From Ampelocalamus luodianensis (Eukaryota; Streptophyta; Magnoliopsida; Poales; Poaceae), in the NCBI GenBank assembly GCA_036346255.1, contig CM070617.1, forward strand, positions 26,339,080 to 26,403,079: DNA of 64,000 nucleotides, read 5' to 3'. Positions 22,121 to 33,484 of the stretch are shown piece after piece (within the stretch, counting starts at the first letter, position 1; the number at the start of each line of letters is the position of its first letter). The position numbers and the translations under genes were made by a program. The notes under the pieces are model-generated. The model did not search any database. It was not told the origin of the DNA and saw only the letters and a program-made list of their open reading frames with translations.

Positions 22121-25100
22121 ATGACCAAATGGGGCAAGGGTGTGAATGAGATCATGGAGGAGGTGTTGTATTCCAGCGAGCTCGGGCAGTCGGAGGCGAC
22201 AGATAGGTTTCTCGCAACCCTCGTGGTTGAGGGGTGGCTTCCGGACATGGGGGCCGTCTGATCTCCTAGCTCAGAGACGATGAGGTTGTGGTCTTCTCTG
22301 CATTCTTTGATGCGGGGTTTTGCATCCCCTCGGTTCCTTTCGTGGCGGAGGTGCTGGGGATATACCATGTGGCGCAGAAGGGAATGGGAGACTGTTCGTG
22401 TTTCTCCACGATGCGTGCCGTCAACCGAAGAAGAAGAAGGGCACCAACATCGTGGTAAACTTTGGGAGTGTAAACTTCCATATGAAGCCCTCCCAGCAAC
22501 AGTATATGCCAGCGCCTACCTCGAAGAACCGGTGGGAGACCGACTGAGTCAAGAAGTGGTTTTATTACACCACTCCCATTTCGGAGGGGTTTCACTCGTC
22601 GGGCGACGTCATCGACGTTATCCCTTCGTGAAGGTGTGACTATTGTTGTTGAAGGGGCTGACAACGTACATGAGTATACAGGGCTTGGCAGAAGAGTTTT
22701 GCATGATGCTTATCTGGCCACTGTCGACGGGTTGGGCTTGGAGCTTGATGAGCCAGTTGATGACCTTCTCCCGATCAGGACAGAGGGGGTGGAAGGTGAG
22801 GCATGTATTGTTTGTGGTGGCGACTTGTCGGGTTGTTTTTGACTTGTAATTCTTCTAATGACGCAGTTTTGTTGATAGACGAAGTTGCATGGGTGGCGGA
22901 GGAGTTTCTGGGATCTTACACCGTGGAGGAGCACGATAAGCGGGAGAATGTTGTGCGCAGTCCTCATGTGAACTGGGAGTGCTCCGAGCGCGGTGTAAGG
23001 CTATTCAAGCGTGAGGAGCTCAACGAAGAGCGGAGGAAGGAGAAATGCTCTCGTCCCGCGGACGATGAGTTGCCAGAGCCTATTCCGACCATGCCTATGT
23101 GGGCAGTTGCTCCTGGTGCGTCGGCTTCGGACTTTGGTGTGGGCTGTCCTGCTTCGTCGGGGTCAAGAGGTATGGCTGCACGGGTGGAGGATGGGGCGCC
23201 TCCAGCGAAGTGAGGGGTGTACTCGACGACTTCCTCCTTGCCTGGTGGTACTTTCGCCCTAAGGGAGACAACACCCTCCGGGGAGCAACTGGACGTGGGC
23301 GATTTTGAGGTCACCGACATTTGTCCAAAGGAGGAATCAGGTGATAGCACCCCCTCGGAAGCCTATGTTCCATGGGAAGCTACCAAGCCATCGGATTCGG
23401 GCGTGTTCCTCCGATGCTTGGTCATGTTGCTGTTGGTAAATTGTTGTGGTGTGGTTCCACTGACCCCTTTGGTCTTCACTGTGTATTCTTGATTGCACTT
23501 GTCTTTCTGGCAATTTCTGTGAAGAATCTAGGTCCTATTTGTCGTGTTTTGGTAATTAAGGACAACCATGTGTTTTGTACTAACGCGTTTGTCAAGAAGT
23601 TAAAAGGATTATTCTCGGACTAAGATGAAAGAGCGCTAAAGGATCTCATCCAGCTCAAGACAAAGGTATCTAGTTAATAGGATCTTTTCGTAGTTTTACC
23701 GGTCTAGGAGAATGAAGGATAAAAGACTGGATTACTAGAATAGGAAACCGTACTATGAAGAGGGATCAATTATCTAGTAGCTTGAAAGCTAATGATGCCA
23801 CATTGCTCAATCTTACTTGATTTGAAACTCGGTTTCATTTGAAAAGGTTTGGCCACAGTTTTTGTGTTTTCTTTTAAAGGCGGGACTGACCGCCGCTTAT
23901 GGGCCGGACTGACCGGAAACCCGGGTCAAATGCGCAGTCAAGTTTTTCCAGTAAGCTCCTTCTTTGTATTTTCTCTGATCGGACTAACCGCAGGTATTAG
24001 TCTGGACTGATCGGACCTCCAGGTCGAGGTCCCGGTCAGCTTTTTCCAAAGAAGGGAGTTTTGTGATTTGCTTGAATTCTTGAAGCCGGACTAACCACTG
24101 GCATAGGTTCGGATTGACCGGACCTCTGGTTAAGAAACCCAGTTAGCTTTTTCCAGAGAAGTGATTTTTTGTGTCTTGCTACTAATTCTTTAAATCCGGA
24201 CCAACCGTAGGTATAGTCCCGGACTGACCGCACCCCTGGGTTGACAATGCGGTCAACTTTTTCCAGTAGTTGGTTTTTCTCTAGTTTGGATTTCTCAAGT
24301 CCGGTCTGATCGGACCTCTAATGGTGGTCTGACCGGCCATACCGTAACGGATAGTTTTTGTGCATTAAATGCACAACAGTCAACCATTATTTCATTGCCT
24401 GGACTAACTGTCCACATACCTGCGGTCTGACTGCACCTGTTGAGTTTTTCAGGGTTTTGTGCTCCAACGGCTAGTGCAGTGGGTGGAGGCTATAAATACC
24501 TCACCCACTGGCCACTACAGCACTGCAGCAAACAAGCCTTGATGAACATCATTGAATACTCTTGAGCTCTTTGCTTGTTATTCTACTCTTTGAAAGCATT
24601 AATTTCATCTTGCAAAGGATGTTGAGGTTTTTCCGAGTGCTTTGATTCGAGGTTGATCTTTGTGGCACTTGAGCATCTTCAAGCGGAGAATCATTGGTCT
24701 ATTACTCTTGGAGATTGTCGTCTCCTAGACGGTTCGGAGTTGCGTCGGTGATCTTCTCAAGGAGATTGTGAGAAGACTCGGGCATTTGTGAAGGTTTGAG
24801 CTCGCCTATTCGGAGTGGAGAAGAGCTACCGTTAGTGATCGAGAAAAGTGCTTGTGTGGAGCCAACTTGAGTTGATCAAGCTTCCTCAACGTGGATTAGT
24901 GGAGACCGGCAAGTCTCCGAGACCACAGGAAAACATCGTTTGTCTCCTTAGTGTGGTTTATTTTCTCGCTCTTTACTTTGTGCATTCACTCTTATAAGAT
25001 TGTTATTCATCTTGTCTAGATTGTTTTAGCTTAACTTGTTAATGTAGTGCACTTAGATAACCCTAGAATATTTAGGCCTTAATTATTAAAATTGTTTTTT

Positions 25101-26252
25101 ATAGGTTTAATTTGGCAAAATCTGTTTTTAGCCAAAATAATTTAAAAACCGTCTATTCACCCCCTCTAGTCGGTTATCCTTGATCCTACAGTCTGGCGGG
25201 GACGATATTGTTGGAGCGGGAGGCCATGGAGTGGGTGCAAGGGCTATCGTGATCTCATCGACCCATGTATACGATGGGGTGGGGTGCTACTACCCAGACC
25301 TCACTTCCCTCGGTGGATATTGGACCCTTGTGTCCTGTGGATATGGACCCTTGTGTCCTGTGGATTATAAAGTCCACTCGGAGGCTTGCGTTGTCTTCAG
25401 AGAGGTGGCTCGATTTGCTATTGCGACGGATGTCGGGAAACTTTTCGAGATCATGTCGCTTTCATCGATGTTTTGATCACTGGAGGCAAACATCATGCAA
25501 GTATGATATCATTATGGTACGCCGTTTGCCTTTACTGCATGTGTGTCATTGATTCGGCCTTCGTCGCCCTTTTCCTTGTAGAATTTGATGTTGTCCCGCG
25601 CTCTCCGAGATGACTTCCAACGTAGCTACAACGAGGCACAGGGACAAGTTAATGCCAAGGAGGCGAAGGTGGGCTCCCTCCTCCAAGAGAGCTATGCTCT
25701 AAAGGTGAAGGTGCGCGAGTTGGAGTCATCGAACACCTTGCTGGTCGCGCAGCTAGAGGCCGAGTGAGAAGGGAACGACCTCACGATGCAAACTGCATGG
25801 GGTGCCATACTTTCTCTTGGGGAGGCCCTTTGGGGGATAGGCGGTGTCCCTCCAGAGAGGCAGCATGAGCTTGCCTCTGTTGATGTGACCCTGTAGTGGC
25901 TGCGATGTGTGGGGCCGGTCACCGCACGCACTCCCAAGTGTACTGGAATCATTGTGCCAAGGTCACCTGGCAGTCGGCCTTCGCCACCCTTCACAAGGTT
26001 GGGTGTGACCACCTAGACGCTATTGCAAAGCGTACATTGGTGGTGCACACGGTTGAAGAGGCCCTAGAGCTCCTTCATCACACTCGAAGGGCCAACAACC
26101 TCTTCTCGAGTGATTTCTGGAGCACACGTGGTCGGGATGTCGCATTGGACTCTGTCTGCACAAGCCTGGAGGCGCAGAAGGGGAAGGAGAAGGTAGCGGT
26201 AGGCGCGCAGCCTGGGGACGACCCCGAGGGGCCTTTTGCTGACAAGGTGTGA
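22121..26252 (+). pseudogene. 'Putative gypsy-type transposon' (Transposase_28-like) gene, frame-broken and split by a solo LTR
   Basis: An ATG at 22121 begins MTKWGKGVNEIMEE. A stretch typical of the Transposase_28 family (gag-like N-terminal domain of non-autonomous grass retroelements) follows: WLPDMG, then DEVVVFSAFF, DAGFCIPSVPFVAEVLGIYH (22275-22360), and after frame changes KKWFYYTTPISEGF (about 22550). Downstream of an inserted solo LTR (23520-25190), a coiled-coil region typical of the C-terminal half appears at 25585-25767 (RSYNEAQGQVNAKEAKVGSL), and an acidic tail ends at 26252. Stops and frameshifts occur throughout. No RT, integrase or protease domain is visible, so it was non-autonomous in any case. 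Confidence 0.6.
23520..25190 (+). mobile_element. Solo LTR (1.67 kb) of a retrotransposon
   Basis: It starts TGAAGAATCTAGGTCC and ends TTGATCCTACA, matching the ends of the related LTR at 27544-30574 on the opposite strand. Flanks are TTCTG (23515-23519) and GTCTG (25191-25195), an imperfect (4/5) target duplication. A TATA box (TATAAATAC, 24491) lies just after CCAACGGCTAG, the same arrangement as in the related LTR. The interior has about a dozen GGACTGACCGG-like motifs (23882-24440). There is no internal region, so it is most simply an LTR-LTR recombination product. Confidence 0.78.
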
Positions 26253-27060
26253 CCCTTGGGTCGTCTTTGGTGGCTGCCACAGAACCTCCTCTTTTTTGTG
26301 GCGTGTGGCGTACGCCCCCTCCGAAGCAGTGTTTAGGTTTTTATGTTAATTATTTTGTGCTCGGATGGAGGGGTGCATGTACTTTTGGAGTTTCTTCTAA
26401 ATATATCCTCGATGAAATGAAAGTTATTTTGCATTAGTCCTGCTATTTCTTATTCTTGTTGGGCCCTAGCCCTTCGCCTTTCACAGGTTCCTCATCATGG
26501 GTGCAAACACACGGCGGGTCGGGGCCTTCCTCCCTCTTCGGGGTGGATGATGAAGGGGTGCACCTTGCAGGTTGACTTGAAGCACGAGCGATAACTCTGG
26601 TCCGTGTGGCCACTGCACTTGTGCTACGGGGGCATTGTGTATCACGACTTGAAGTGGCAAAGATGGAAAATCATTTACCTGGAAGGGAGGATGGCGGAGT
26701 TTGCTGTGTATGTCTCATGCTCATGAGGGGATTTGTTGCTCAACTAGACGGGGTAGTTCGGTGGGTCTTGGTCTGTGGGGCCTTGCACACCTGTCTGCGA
26801 TGCTCATGGAGATTTTTTTTGCTTCGAGCTCGCTGTTTGAAGAAGGTGTGTCTAGCTCGCCCATCTAATTGGATCAGGGGCTACTCGATTTTATGAGCAC
26901 GGGCCCTTCGGATGAGGAGATTGTATAATGCTTGTATGGTAGGAACATGTCTTCGTAGAGAAAGATAGCTTATTTGTTTGGTCCCGTGCACCTGGAGTGC
27001 TTGTTGTTTTTTATGGTGCAATAAAGTGGGTTTTCTCGTTACATTGTTCATTTTAGTGGG
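26253..27060. other. 3' part of the Transposase_28-like element, non-coding
   Basis: The sequence continues the composition of the preceding element but I can assign no coding domain. No LTR end could be fixed here. Confidence 0.35.
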
Positions 27061-27107
27061 TGAGCGCGGGGGGGGGGGGTGGGCGGCGAAGCCGAGCGCT
27101 ATCCTCC

Positions 27108-27470
27108 AACCTTTTTCGATAGAGCTCTAGTGAGGGCGTCGATTTTGGCAAGAGGGAGGTGAAGTTGAGCGTTGTCCCCAACCTTTTTCGATAGTGCTCT
27201 ACCAGGACATCGATTTTAGCGGCCCTGACCTTTTTTCGAGAAAGCCCTAGCAAGTGTGTCAATTTTTGCAATGGGGGAGGCAAAGCCGAGTACCGTTCCC
27301 TAACCTTTTTTGATATAGCCCTAGGGAGGGCGTCAATTTTAGCGAGAGGGGAGGGGAAACCGAGCGCCGTCCCCTAACCTTTTTCGATAGTGATCTAGCG
27401 AGGACATTGATTTTAGCGGGGAGGGGGAAGCGAAGCTGAGCGCCATCCCCAACCTTTAGGACATCTCCAG
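27108..27470 (+). repeat. 75-bp tandem repeat, about 5 copies
   Basis: AACCTTTTTCGATAG or close variants occur at 27108, 27180, 27227, 27302, 27376 and (truncated) 27451, with spacing 72, 47, 75, 74, 75. The units also share GCGTCGATTTTAGC and AAGCCGAGCG. A G-run of about 11 precedes the array at 27070. Confidence 0.9.
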
Positions 27471-27543
27471 GCATCAATTCCTAAAATCTAGAGGAAACAT
27501 TTATTAGAAAAATATTTAGTTCTTCACATAAGAGATGTACTGC

Positions 27544-30500
27544 TGTAAGATCAAGGAGGCCGACTAGAGGGGGGTTGAATAGGTGGTTTTAAATTTCCTT
27601 TGGCTAAAACTGAGTTTATAATGCGGAAGAGTAAATCAATTCGGTTTTACACAATTAAAACCTAAATCAACTAGTTTTGACCATGTGCACCAACAAGCTA
27701 AGACTATTGACAATGATATCAAACATACAAAGACATATAAGCAATTTAATTCTAGGAATGTAAATTACACAAAGTAAAATACAAAAAAACAAACCACAAT
27801 GACACAAGGATGTTTTACCGTGGTGTTCGGAGACTTGTCGGTCTCCCCTAATCCACGTTGAGCTAAACCCAAATGAATTGGACCGGCTCCATAAATTAAG
27901 CCAACACCTCCGAGGTAAGCCCAAATGAATTATACCGGCTTACAACTTAAACCAACACCTCAATCCACTCGGGGTTGCTCTTTCTCCACTCCGAAGATGG
28001 CGAGCACCAAACCACTCACAACACGCTGGCCCTTCTCACAAGCTTCTTGAGAAGATCACCGGACCACAACGCCTCCACGCCATCTAGGTGTCGGCAAACA
28101 TCAAGAGTAATAAGCCAAGTCTCTTGCTTGACTCTCACTAAGTACAACACATGCACAATTGGATGCTCAATCTAATTCTAGTTGCAACACATGCAACTAG
28201 AACCTCTCTCCTTGCTTACAAGGTGCAACGCATATACAATTGAGAGGAGAAGCTCACACTAACTCAAGTGAATGAATTGGAGTGCCAAAGATTGTCTCAT
28301 AATTGGCCAAGGGGATATTTATGGCACACACCACAAAAACTAGCCGTTGGTAGCAGAATTCAGCAAAACTCAGCAAATACGGTAATACCGCTGTAGAAAC
28401 CCGGTACTACTGCGATCACTGTTCAACGGTCGGAAAGGGTGCATTAGATGCTAAAAAAATTAGCCATTTTCTAGTTTTGTGCAGTAGTACCGCTGTACAA
28501 AACCGATATTACCGCTTGGCGGTAATACCTCTCTTCTCATGCGGTATTACCGCAGGCAAATTTCAGCACAGACGATACTCGAAAAAAGGTCATAACTTTT
28601 AACTCTGATGTCGGAATTGAGTGATATTGAACTCTATTGAAAGCTTATTCAGAGGGCTACACAACCTACCTGATTGCATGATCTCAAACACATTAGATAA
28701 ATGCAGAAAGCACAAGAACTTCAGAGAGTCACAACTATAGTCTAAGTCCAAGGAAATAGCAACAAGCAATCTTAGACCATGCTAAGGGAAAATGAATAAG
28801 TCCCAACAATTTACAAAACATATTTGCAAACTTAGATCATGCCACAAGAAGTAGATACATGGAATTAAACTATTTGCAAAATACATTTACAAAGTATAGT
28901 CGCATGGTACAAAGATCATATACATAAGCCTCAACAATTTGCAAAACACATTCGCAAATAATAGCATCATGTCACGGAGAGCTAGAGAAAGCGATATTGA
29001 GCTATCAACACATAATGAGACTCAAACTACTAGACAAGACCCCTTTTAATAGTACGACAACCTATACTAGCAATTCGGTCTTTTCACCAAACACCGAGAC
29101 CGGTAAAAGACTAGGAACACATCCTTAGCCCTAGCTAGTTATACCTTTGCCTTGAGCATCCTCTTGAAGTTTGATGACACACATCTTCACTTTAAGTCCA
29201 GATCATTGTCTTGATATGCATCAACCCATGATGCATCCTTCACGTACCCTCCATCAACACATGATGGGTCTTCTCTTAACTTGATGATCAACTCATGATC
29301 ATCTCATCTTTGAGATCTTGATAAGCATCCACACATGATGCATCCTCTTCTTGAACCTTGACTTGATGATGATCAACTCATGATGCAACCCAAAGTCTCC
29401 ATCATTATGGAACATAACCTATTCATCTAACTTATGAAAAATGTTAGTCCAACAATGTGATTTACATTAATTACCAAGATATACCTGCATAAATGCTTAT
29501 GCACTAGCCATTACTGTCAAGTGCGGTATTACCGCCAACTACAAACCGGTATTACCGCACAACGGTCATACCGCTTGGCTAGAACGGAACTACCGATTTT
29601 CAGAGGATCAAGAAACCATTAAAACACCCTCATTGGAAATAACGTACCGTCATGTAAATCCCAGTACTATCGCACTCTAGTAGTACCGCTCAAGAATCGC
29701 GGTCATACCGTTTTCCAAGTGAGAACAAAACTCCCAAAACATGCTCACTGGAAAATACATACCACCAACTAGTTTTTGGTATTACCGACTTGCGGTAGTA
29801 TCGCTTATCATTTGCGGTCATACCGATTGTCAGAGGAGATCAAAACTCCAAAAACAAGCTCCCTGGTAAAAACCTACCGCCATCTAGACTCCGGTACTAC
29901 CGACTGCGGTAGTACCACTTATCACATGCGGTTATACCGGTTTTTCTGAGCAGTTTTCTAGAGGTAAAACCAAATCAATTCAAAATGCAATGCATGTCAT
30001 ATGGTTGATCAAAATAGCACAAAATTAACTTTCAAGCTACTAGCCACGATCCCTTTATTGTCTTTGCATTGCCATTTCCATGTCACCATCCATAATCCAG
30101 GACTAAGCCTTTAAAATATCTTAGCACGCACATTAGTCCCATAACACAATTGCAAGTAATTGGATGTAAAACAATATGAGTATATATGAACTACACAAGT
30201 TTTATATACTCAAAGGATATGTTTCAAAGTAGAGATCCCCAATATAAGTAGATAAAGAAATATGGATCAATACTAATAAAACCATAAAACATAGAGTGAA
30301 CTCCCCAAACTGTGTGTATACACAAATGTGTAATAAAAACATATGCACATATTCAAGTTAAACTTTTAGTGGAGTTCAACCTATATATTGGATCCGAGGA
30401 ATGCAACAAGATATAGAAATATGATGTTGAGTGCATAACTCCATGATTTTCATCTTTCTATCTAAATAAGACTAAACAATAGGTATATTAATAAAAGTAT

Positions 30501-30574
30501 TAGTCTCACATATAGATTTGTCATTAATTACCAAAATACTCCATTAACTCATAATGGTGGGTCTAGATTCTTCA
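27544..30574 (-). mobile_element. 3.0-kb LTR of a large, apparently non-coding retrotransposon
   Basis: Read on the minus strand it begins TGAAGAATCTAGACCC (30574) and ends TTGATCTTACA (27544), the same ends as the solo LTR at 23520-25190. Directly upstream of the TG on that strand is a purine tract (CCAAAAGGGGAAGAT, 30575-30590), as expected for the polypurine tract before a 3' LTR. The minus-strand promoter region reads CCAACGGCTAGT followed by CATAAATATCCCC (about 28310-28350). Motifs of the type GCGGTATTACCGC are scattered through 28370-28560 and 29520-29950. No partner LTR or matching target duplication for the flank ACTGC (27539-27543) was found in the window. Confidence 0.7.
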
Positions 30575-33484
30575 ATCTTCCCCTTTTGGTGTTTGATGAC
30601 AAATCCTTTATCAATAGTCACATTTGGACAATAAAGCTTAAATATGGATATAAATCAACACATGATGAGAATTTAAGCTAATGAACCATGCATGTTAATG
30701 AGCAATTCAAGCATAATGCATAAGAGTATGACATGCTAGTACATATGATGCACATATGAGGCTATTTGTATGAATGAAATGCTCTCCCTCAAAACATGCA
30801 CCGAAAACACTCAAATGTGGTCAAACATATTCTCCCTTTTGGCATTAATCAACAAAAATGCAAAATAAAGCTAAGCCAAATTGGAGTCTTTGTAAAACAA
30901 TGAGCTTGTCAAAGAATTCATCTTATTTTGGTCATAAAGAGTATGAAATAGACCTATATGGGAGTTTGGTTTCAAGAAATTTGAAGGAAACCATAATAAG
31001 TCACAAACTCCCCCCTTTATGGCCTAAAAAGAACAAACAACTTGAAATAAGGCTATATTTTGAGTTATCAAAATAAAATGATATTTGAAACACATTCAAT
31101 TAAGATCACTCTTGAAATATCCCCAATAAACATTTTTCATGAAAATACTATGCTCATTTTCAAATAGACATGTGCATTTGAAATCATGTGGAGCTCAAAA
31201 AGATATAGCCAAAATTAATTAAAGCATTGGGAAAAGTGTGGAAACAAACACAAAAAATCTTAGATAAATCATGGAGCTAGTCCCTACAAATACACACAAG
31301 TTTCATTTTGGGAGACTCAACCAAATGTCAATCATTTTGAAGATATGAAAATAACAAAGTTTCAGAAAACTGAAAGTTTCTGGTTTTCAGATTTTACATT
31401 CCATTTGAGCTCCGAAAGATAGCCAAAAACCTAACTATAGAGGATCAAATGTCATAATTATATCTTTCTCAAATTATGAACCCATTTGGAGATACAAAAA
31501 TCACAAACAACACGAAATTATGCAAAAGTCTGAATTTTCAGCATTTGATCCAAGTGAGAAAAAGTCAAAACTTTCTCAAATCAAGTTGAAATGATTTCAA
31601 ATTTGGCAGAAACAAACTTTCAACTCCTAAGAAACTTTTCCAAAAATAATTTTTGAAAAAGGAGTCTCCATTTAAATGATATGCCAAATTGAGCTTTGTA
31701 GGTCAGATTTTTGCTTAAAGTGAAGAAAAAGAAAAACCTTTTCAAATGAAGTCAAAAGTCTTTGAAATTTTCCAGATATTAACTTTGGAGTACTTAAAAT
31801 GTTTCCCAAAAATAATTTTTGGAAAAGTATTTTTATTTCAAAAGATATGACAAAAATGCTTTGTATGCTAGAAAATAGAATGATTTTTCATCTAAACTTC
31901 AAAATGCAATCTAATTTGAATTTCATGGAGTTTTTCACTTTATTGGCTTTATATGAGTTAGAAATACTATTTCAAGCCAATATACATAAAGAAATCCAGA
32001 TCAAATAACCAAACTCACTATATACAATAATATATCATTTTGGGTCAAAACTAGGTTTTTGGTGAATTTCAAATAATATAACTTTTTAACGGTTGGTCTT
32101 TTGTAAAAACTTTGAACTAGAGAAAAGTTTTAAATAAACAACCCTACAAGTTTGGTAGTGATGACTTTAGAAAAAACACAATAGATCTTGATTTATGAAA
32201 ATACGCCATTTAATTCAAAAATAAGATCATACAAGATCCTTTTGAGACCAAATTTGCTACTCTGTTTCTAAAATAGGAATTTTTAGTCCAAATATTTGAA
32301 AAACATTTAAAATACATATTTAAGTACTTTTATCTAGTTTTTTTATTATAAATTTTGTTCTTTTAAACAAGATATTTGATTTTTGCCCAAAGAGGCTCTT
32401 AAAAAAGGCTAAACTTGCATATAATTGACAATTTCACTCAAAAAATACCAAATAAAACAAATGAGAATGAAGAACATGCATTCAGAAGATCCATAAATCA
32501 TTTTGGGCAATTAGGTAAGATGACTATCTCAATATTAACACTCTACCTCCTTTTTAAGTAAGCCCAAAATATTTAATAAGTTTTTCACAAGATAAAATTC
32601 CCCCTTATACAAAGGTTCCTCTTGACATTTCTTTCTTCTCCTTTGATGCACAAATGATTCTTTTCCATCTTGTCATCTTTTCATTTGTCATCTCTCCCCT
32701 CTTAAGCTCATGTAAGCTCTAATTGCATTTCTCTCTTTCTCTATAATAAGTGATTTTAATCTTTTGTGGTTCTTTTGTCTTTTCCATGAAGAGCATACAC
32801 CACTTTGAAATTGATACCACTTGTAAGAATAATTGATTTCATTTGTAAAACTTGATACCATTTGTATGCACAACTAATATCCATTGTAATCACAAAATTG
32901 ATTTGGGTACTTGATCTTCTCTTGAAGGATTGAAATCCACTTGTGAACACTTTTAGATTCTACTTGGATAATGAGGGTACCACATGTAGTTCATTTGTAA
33001 GTCACTTGATATTGTTGAGAGATCTTCAATAATTTCTACTTGAGATTAGGCAATCATTTGGAAGTAACCAAATCCAGGAGATGCCATTAGTAGGGCATAC
33101 CACTTATTTTTCACTTGTAAGAGATACTACTTGAGGAGATAACACATATTGGAGAGAGCTTGATTAAGAAAAGATTTTGCTCGGTAAAGAAGGAAATTAG
33201 ATACCACTTGATGGAAAAAGATGATATCACTTATAAAGACAAAAATGAATCTCATGCCGAGCTCAAGATGATCAAAAGTGCTACCACTTTTAGAGAGAAT
33301 ACATTTTTTTATGATAAAAACATTACAATACGATCAAAATGGTATATGGAGTCAAGAAAGTACTTGAGGGTAGCTAGCAAAGATAAACAATGATCAACTT
33401 GGCTTTGGGAATCAAAGAGAATGCATAAGGAAATTGGAAATCAATAATTTGGACAAATCAAGTAAGCCTCTCTAGATCCGGTCA
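30575..33484 (-). mobile_element. Internal region of the large retrotransposon (first part), non-coding
   Basis: It adjoins the polypurine tract of the 3.0-kb LTR. It is AT-rich (mostly short codons and stops in all frames) with no gag, protease, RT, RNase H or integrase motif. A segment at about 32041-32350 is repeated in diverged form at about 38730-39020, beyond the inserted solo LTR. The right limit is the target site GGTCA (33480-33484) of that insertion. Confidence 0.55.

Noticed and set aside
27544..30574. Assigning the 3.0-kb LTR to Copia or Gypsy
   Set aside because: No pol domain or clear primer-binding site is present in the window, so the superfamily cannot be decided.
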